A stretch of DNA of 64,000 bases from Siniperca chuatsi (Eukaryota; Chordata; Actinopteri; Centrarchiformes; Sinipercidae). The position numbers and the translations under genes were made by a program. The DNA is taken from NCBI RefSeq assembly GCF_020085105.1, contig NC_058051.1:5166001-5230000 (forward strand), in the 5' to 3' direction. The first letter of the stretch is position 1. Each line of letters begins with the position of its first letter. Positions 60,856 through 64,000 of the stretch are shown in pieces. Under the pieces are notes generated by a model. It saw only the letters and a program-made list of their open reading frames with translations. It had not been told where the DNA came from and made no database searches.

Positions 60856-63120
60856 TCAGACGAATAACTGGATCCGCTCGCGGATGGTCTGCCGGCAAAT
60901 CGGGCAGGTCTTGAGCGCGGCGCTGCAGTCGATGCAGGAGGCGTGTCCGCACTGGAAGACCAGCTTGATGTGGTTGTCGATGCAGATGGGGCAGGTGATT
61001 CGCTCCTCCATCTGGCGGTAGCGAGACTGCAGCTGCTCCAGCAGGTTGTGCTGGTCCGAGTTCTCTGTGCCAGGGCTGCAGTCCACCTCGGTTTGGTCTG
61101 TGGAAGGGGGTTATCAACATGAATGATGTCAAAGCAATGAAGAACTAAACTTACAGACTTAGACAATAACTGTAAGTTACTGTTTTCTGATGTTAATAGA
61201 AGTCAAATTTATGCAAGCAGTGCAGTTCAAATTGAGACTGGCCTGCTGCTAATACAGACAGATTATGAAAGTCCTCTCTGGGATGACCACATGATAGAAA
61301 AAATGCACAGTGCATATGTGACTTTAAAATCATTAAAGAAATCATGAATAAATATTAGGGCAAAAAATCAGTCACAACACTGACAGTAAAACTGGTTTTA
61401 AAAAAAAAGATGGACACAGTAAACCATTTAGACAGTACATGCAAACAATAAATTACAATATTAAAAATAGTTTGCTGTATTTAAAAACAAACACAGAAAT
61501 AAAAGCTGTTAAGTCACTATTAGGCTCATCATTAAAATTCAAGACATGCTGGACAAAGTAATATTTTTGTCTCAAACATGAATACATATAGAAGACCTGT
61601 ATTGTTTTGCCTGAAAATGTTCCATTATGTCCATGTCCTATTAACCCATCCCAGATAACAACAAGAAGATTCTTCTTACCTTGTCTAATTTTCTTGGTGA
61701 TTGTGACTTGGCATTTGATGCACTTCTTCATTCGATGGGCACACTCTGTTTAGACAAGTACAAGGTCAGCAAGGAAATACAAAGAGAATATAATTTGGCA
61801 AAAAATGCACCTACAGTATAAAAAAAATGTGTCCACGCTATTTAACATCCAAGATAGATAGTGCAGCAAACAGAGAAAATTTGAGAGAGATTTTTTAAAA
61901 ACAAAAGAGGCCAGGGCATTCAAACATTGACAATACCTGGCGACCATCACAAGAATTCTTGAGAGTTCTCTTCTGGTAGTATTCGACATTACTGAAAGCC
62001 AGCCTTGTGATATCATTTTAATAGATTTAACCACGGCTAGTCAGAAGTTGAAGTCCCCACAGTCTTGCTGCCCGCTACACTAACGCTAATTTGTGTTAAA
62101 ATCCTATTCATCCTCATCTTCAACTGGTACCAGACAGAACTGAAAAAACATGGACCTTATAGAGGAGTTCACGCAACTGCTGCCAAGATATATAGATGAA
62201 TTACACATGAACTGATAAATGTATGCTGAAGAGTACTAAGCTAAGTTTCTAAGTTGTTAATACAATTATACACCTGAAGTACACCTGAAAATCTGTTTTT
62301 TTTAACCATTGTTCTATTATGATTGTACTCAGTGAGCATTTTCATTCTTTATGGGGGGTTTTTAAACACACACCTACTATCTGCCTATTGATAACAGTGT
62401 GCCCTTTGCTGCCACTGGCTTCATCAATTCCCCCCTGATGGCCATCAGAGAGCCCTGCACTGAGTCCAGTCTCCACCCACCTTCACAGGCCACGCTGTGC
62501 TGGCAGGGGCAGAAGAGAACCAGCAGAGCCAGCTCGGAGCAGATGAGGCATTCGCTGGGCCCCGGCGGTGTGGGAAGAACCAGGTTGGTCATGGTGTTGG
62601 GCGTAGTGTGGACCCGCCGGAGGCTGGCGCTGCTCAGGCCCTGTCCACATGTGATGGCCTGCAGACGCTGCAACCTGCCAGACAACACACAGCTATAACA
62701 ACGCACAACACCAAGTGCATTTGTTCAACTCTAATGTGATTCCCACACACCAGCACTTTTTTTTGTAGCTTTCCATCTTTAAATTCATAGTGCATTTGCA
62801 TGTAAAAAGGCATTGGCAGTTTCTAACACAACAGTGTAAACATGGCCTTAAAAATCTACTCTTTGCTTTATCAGGCCAACATATTAAGTAATGTTATCCA
62901 AAGGCATTATGAATTTTAGCCCTGCTTTTACAGACATCTACCTGTGCTTCTCAGAGAAGCTCTTGATGATCTGCAGCATGGTGCTGTCTGCCACCAGGTC
63001 CAGGGGACTCTTGCCCTTGTGGTTGGCATAGCTGATGTCAGCCCCTTCCTGCGCTAGAAAACAAGCGATAGCTGCGCCAACACTCAGCTCGGTACTCCCC
63101 AGAAGACCTGAAGCGCTCAG
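60856..63120 (-). CDS. mib2: Mind bomb 2 E3 ubiquitin ligase, C-terminal exons
   Basis: Four exons: 63120-62942, 62674-62481, 61745-61680 and 61097-60856, with compatible phases, encoding 226 residues and a TGA stop. The upstream part of the gene is outside the window. The first exon encodes an ankyrin-type repeat (GADISYANHKGKSPLDLV). The second and third encode a RING-like finger split by an intron (CLICSE, CPCQHSVACEEC, CIKCQ). The last encodes LLEQLQSRYRQMEERITCPIC followed by the C-terminal RING (CGHASC, CPICR) and ends IQLFV, closely matching MIB2 rather than MIB1. MIB2 ubiquitinates Notch ligands such as Delta, promoting their endocytosis and Notch signalling. It is transcribed towards the miR-200 cluster. 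Confidence 0.95.
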
Positions 63121-63467
63121 CTGTGGATACACATGATGATGATGGGGAGAGAGGATGGAAAGACAGAAGAAGTGAGAAGAAGTTGGAGTTAAAACAAACA
63201 AAGATTTTGAGGCAGAGCCCATTCTACAACTATACTCTCAATAAGGCTAAGAACTGATCTTGTGGAAATGGTAGAAGTTGAGAATAGTTTGAAAACTTAG
63301 TCAAGAACACAGCTGATTGTGAGCAACTAAAAGGTAATTGAAGTAAAACCAGCGCAATCCAGCTAAGGCTGATATATAAAGCCAAATCACTGAAGAACTC
63401 CCCCAATAACTCAACTGCTGACAGTTGCCAAAACAGCCCTTAGCACTTAAGTCTTGCCACCTTCATG

Positions 63468-63499
63468 GGTGTGTGTGTGTGTGTGTTTGTGTGTGTGTT
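63468..63499. repeat. (GT)n microsatellite
   Basis: About 15 GT units with one TTT interruption. Confidence 0.9.
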
Positions 63500-63929
63500 G
63501 GCTTGGCAGATGCCCAGGATGTTGAGTGGAGCTGCAGTGTTTGCGGTCATGTAGACCGGAAAGGACATTCTTCATTGCCGCAATAATATCAACACCAACT
63601 GATGTAACAGTATTTGAAGTGCTCATATAAAAAGTGCTTCACAGAGCATAATATATGAACAATATTAAACTACTTCTTGTGAGTCAATGGCTCTCTGAAA
63701 AGCATGAAGGAGTATTAAAAGAGATGCTGTGCCATTATAATTCTGATCCTCATCAACAGGTGGATACAGTTACAATGTTAACATCTACATCCGCTGAATC
63801 CAATCCTTTAGCGGGTGTTTAAAGCTGCTCTAATCAACATTTTTTTTATATTTACGTTGGGTTAGATTACTTTGTACAAGGTGAGAGGTCTCACTCATAG
63901 TGAGGAATCCACAGAGAAGACAGCAGACA

Positions 63930-63977
63930 GACAAAGTAAGCGACTAGCTGGCGAACATAATGGAGCATTTAGCAAAG
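63930..63977 (-). repeat. Interspersed repeat fragment
   Basis: Inverted copy of the sequence at 1951-2010; the minus strand reads GCTAAATGCTCCATTATG then CGCCAGCTAGTCGC. Confidence 0.6.
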
Positions 63978-64000
63978 AACCTGATATTCCAGGAATCCAG

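Larger units (their letters stand above)
63121..64000 (-). other. mib2: mib2 intron at the right edge
   Basis: Upstream of the acceptor at 63121 I see no further mib2 exon. The stretch holds a GT microsatellite (63468-63499) and, at 63930-63977, a dispersed repeat that also occurs at 1951-2010. Confidence 0.6.

Overview
The window is vertebrate nuclear DNA, most likely from a teleost fish. Genes are split into short exons with GT-AG introns. Microsatellites (TA, CA, GT) are abundant, and there are fish-type non-autonomous DNA transposons and a 5'-truncated LINE tail. The gene content matches the vertebrate block equivalent to human 1p36.33 (TTLL10, the miR-200b/200a/429 cluster, MIB2). All genes I can support lie on the minus strand.

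Layout, left to right. (1) 1-6216: the 5' part of a gene for a tandem PH-domain protein with an MGCC N-terminus, running off the left edge. (2) 7241-22767: ttll10, a tubulin tyrosine ligase-like (glycylase-type) enzyme. I reconstruct it as 12 coding exons, all in compatible phases, 755 codons plus stop, with a poly(A) signal at 7108. The first exon, about 7 kb upstream of the second, is the least certain. (3) 25995-27771: three miRNA hairpins, mir-429, mir-200a and mir-200b, transcribed leftwards in the order 200b, 200a, 429. About 4.4 kb upstream is a GC-rich candidate promoter (32150-32400) with two CCAAT boxes, in a wider zone rich in CAGGTG E-boxes, the kind of site through which ZEB1/ZEB2 repress this cluster in mammals. 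(4) About 33.5-58 kb: a gene-poor stretch with repeats, several MITE-like elements and perfect inverted repeats, where I find no convincing protein gene. (5) 60856-63120 and beyond the right edge: the last four exons of mib2 (mind bomb 2 E3 ubiquitin ligase), with a long candidate 3'UTR reaching 59169 or 58271.

The genes do not form an operon. The link is conserved synteny: the miR-200 cluster sits just upstream of ttll10 on the same strand, as in mammals. The most informative loci are the miR-200 cluster with its E-box-rich promoter region and the unnamed tandem PH protein. I found nothing that clearly amounts to a new biological system. The main open candidates are the PH protein, an alternative polyproline exon in it, and hairpin-forming inverted repeats near 52 kb.
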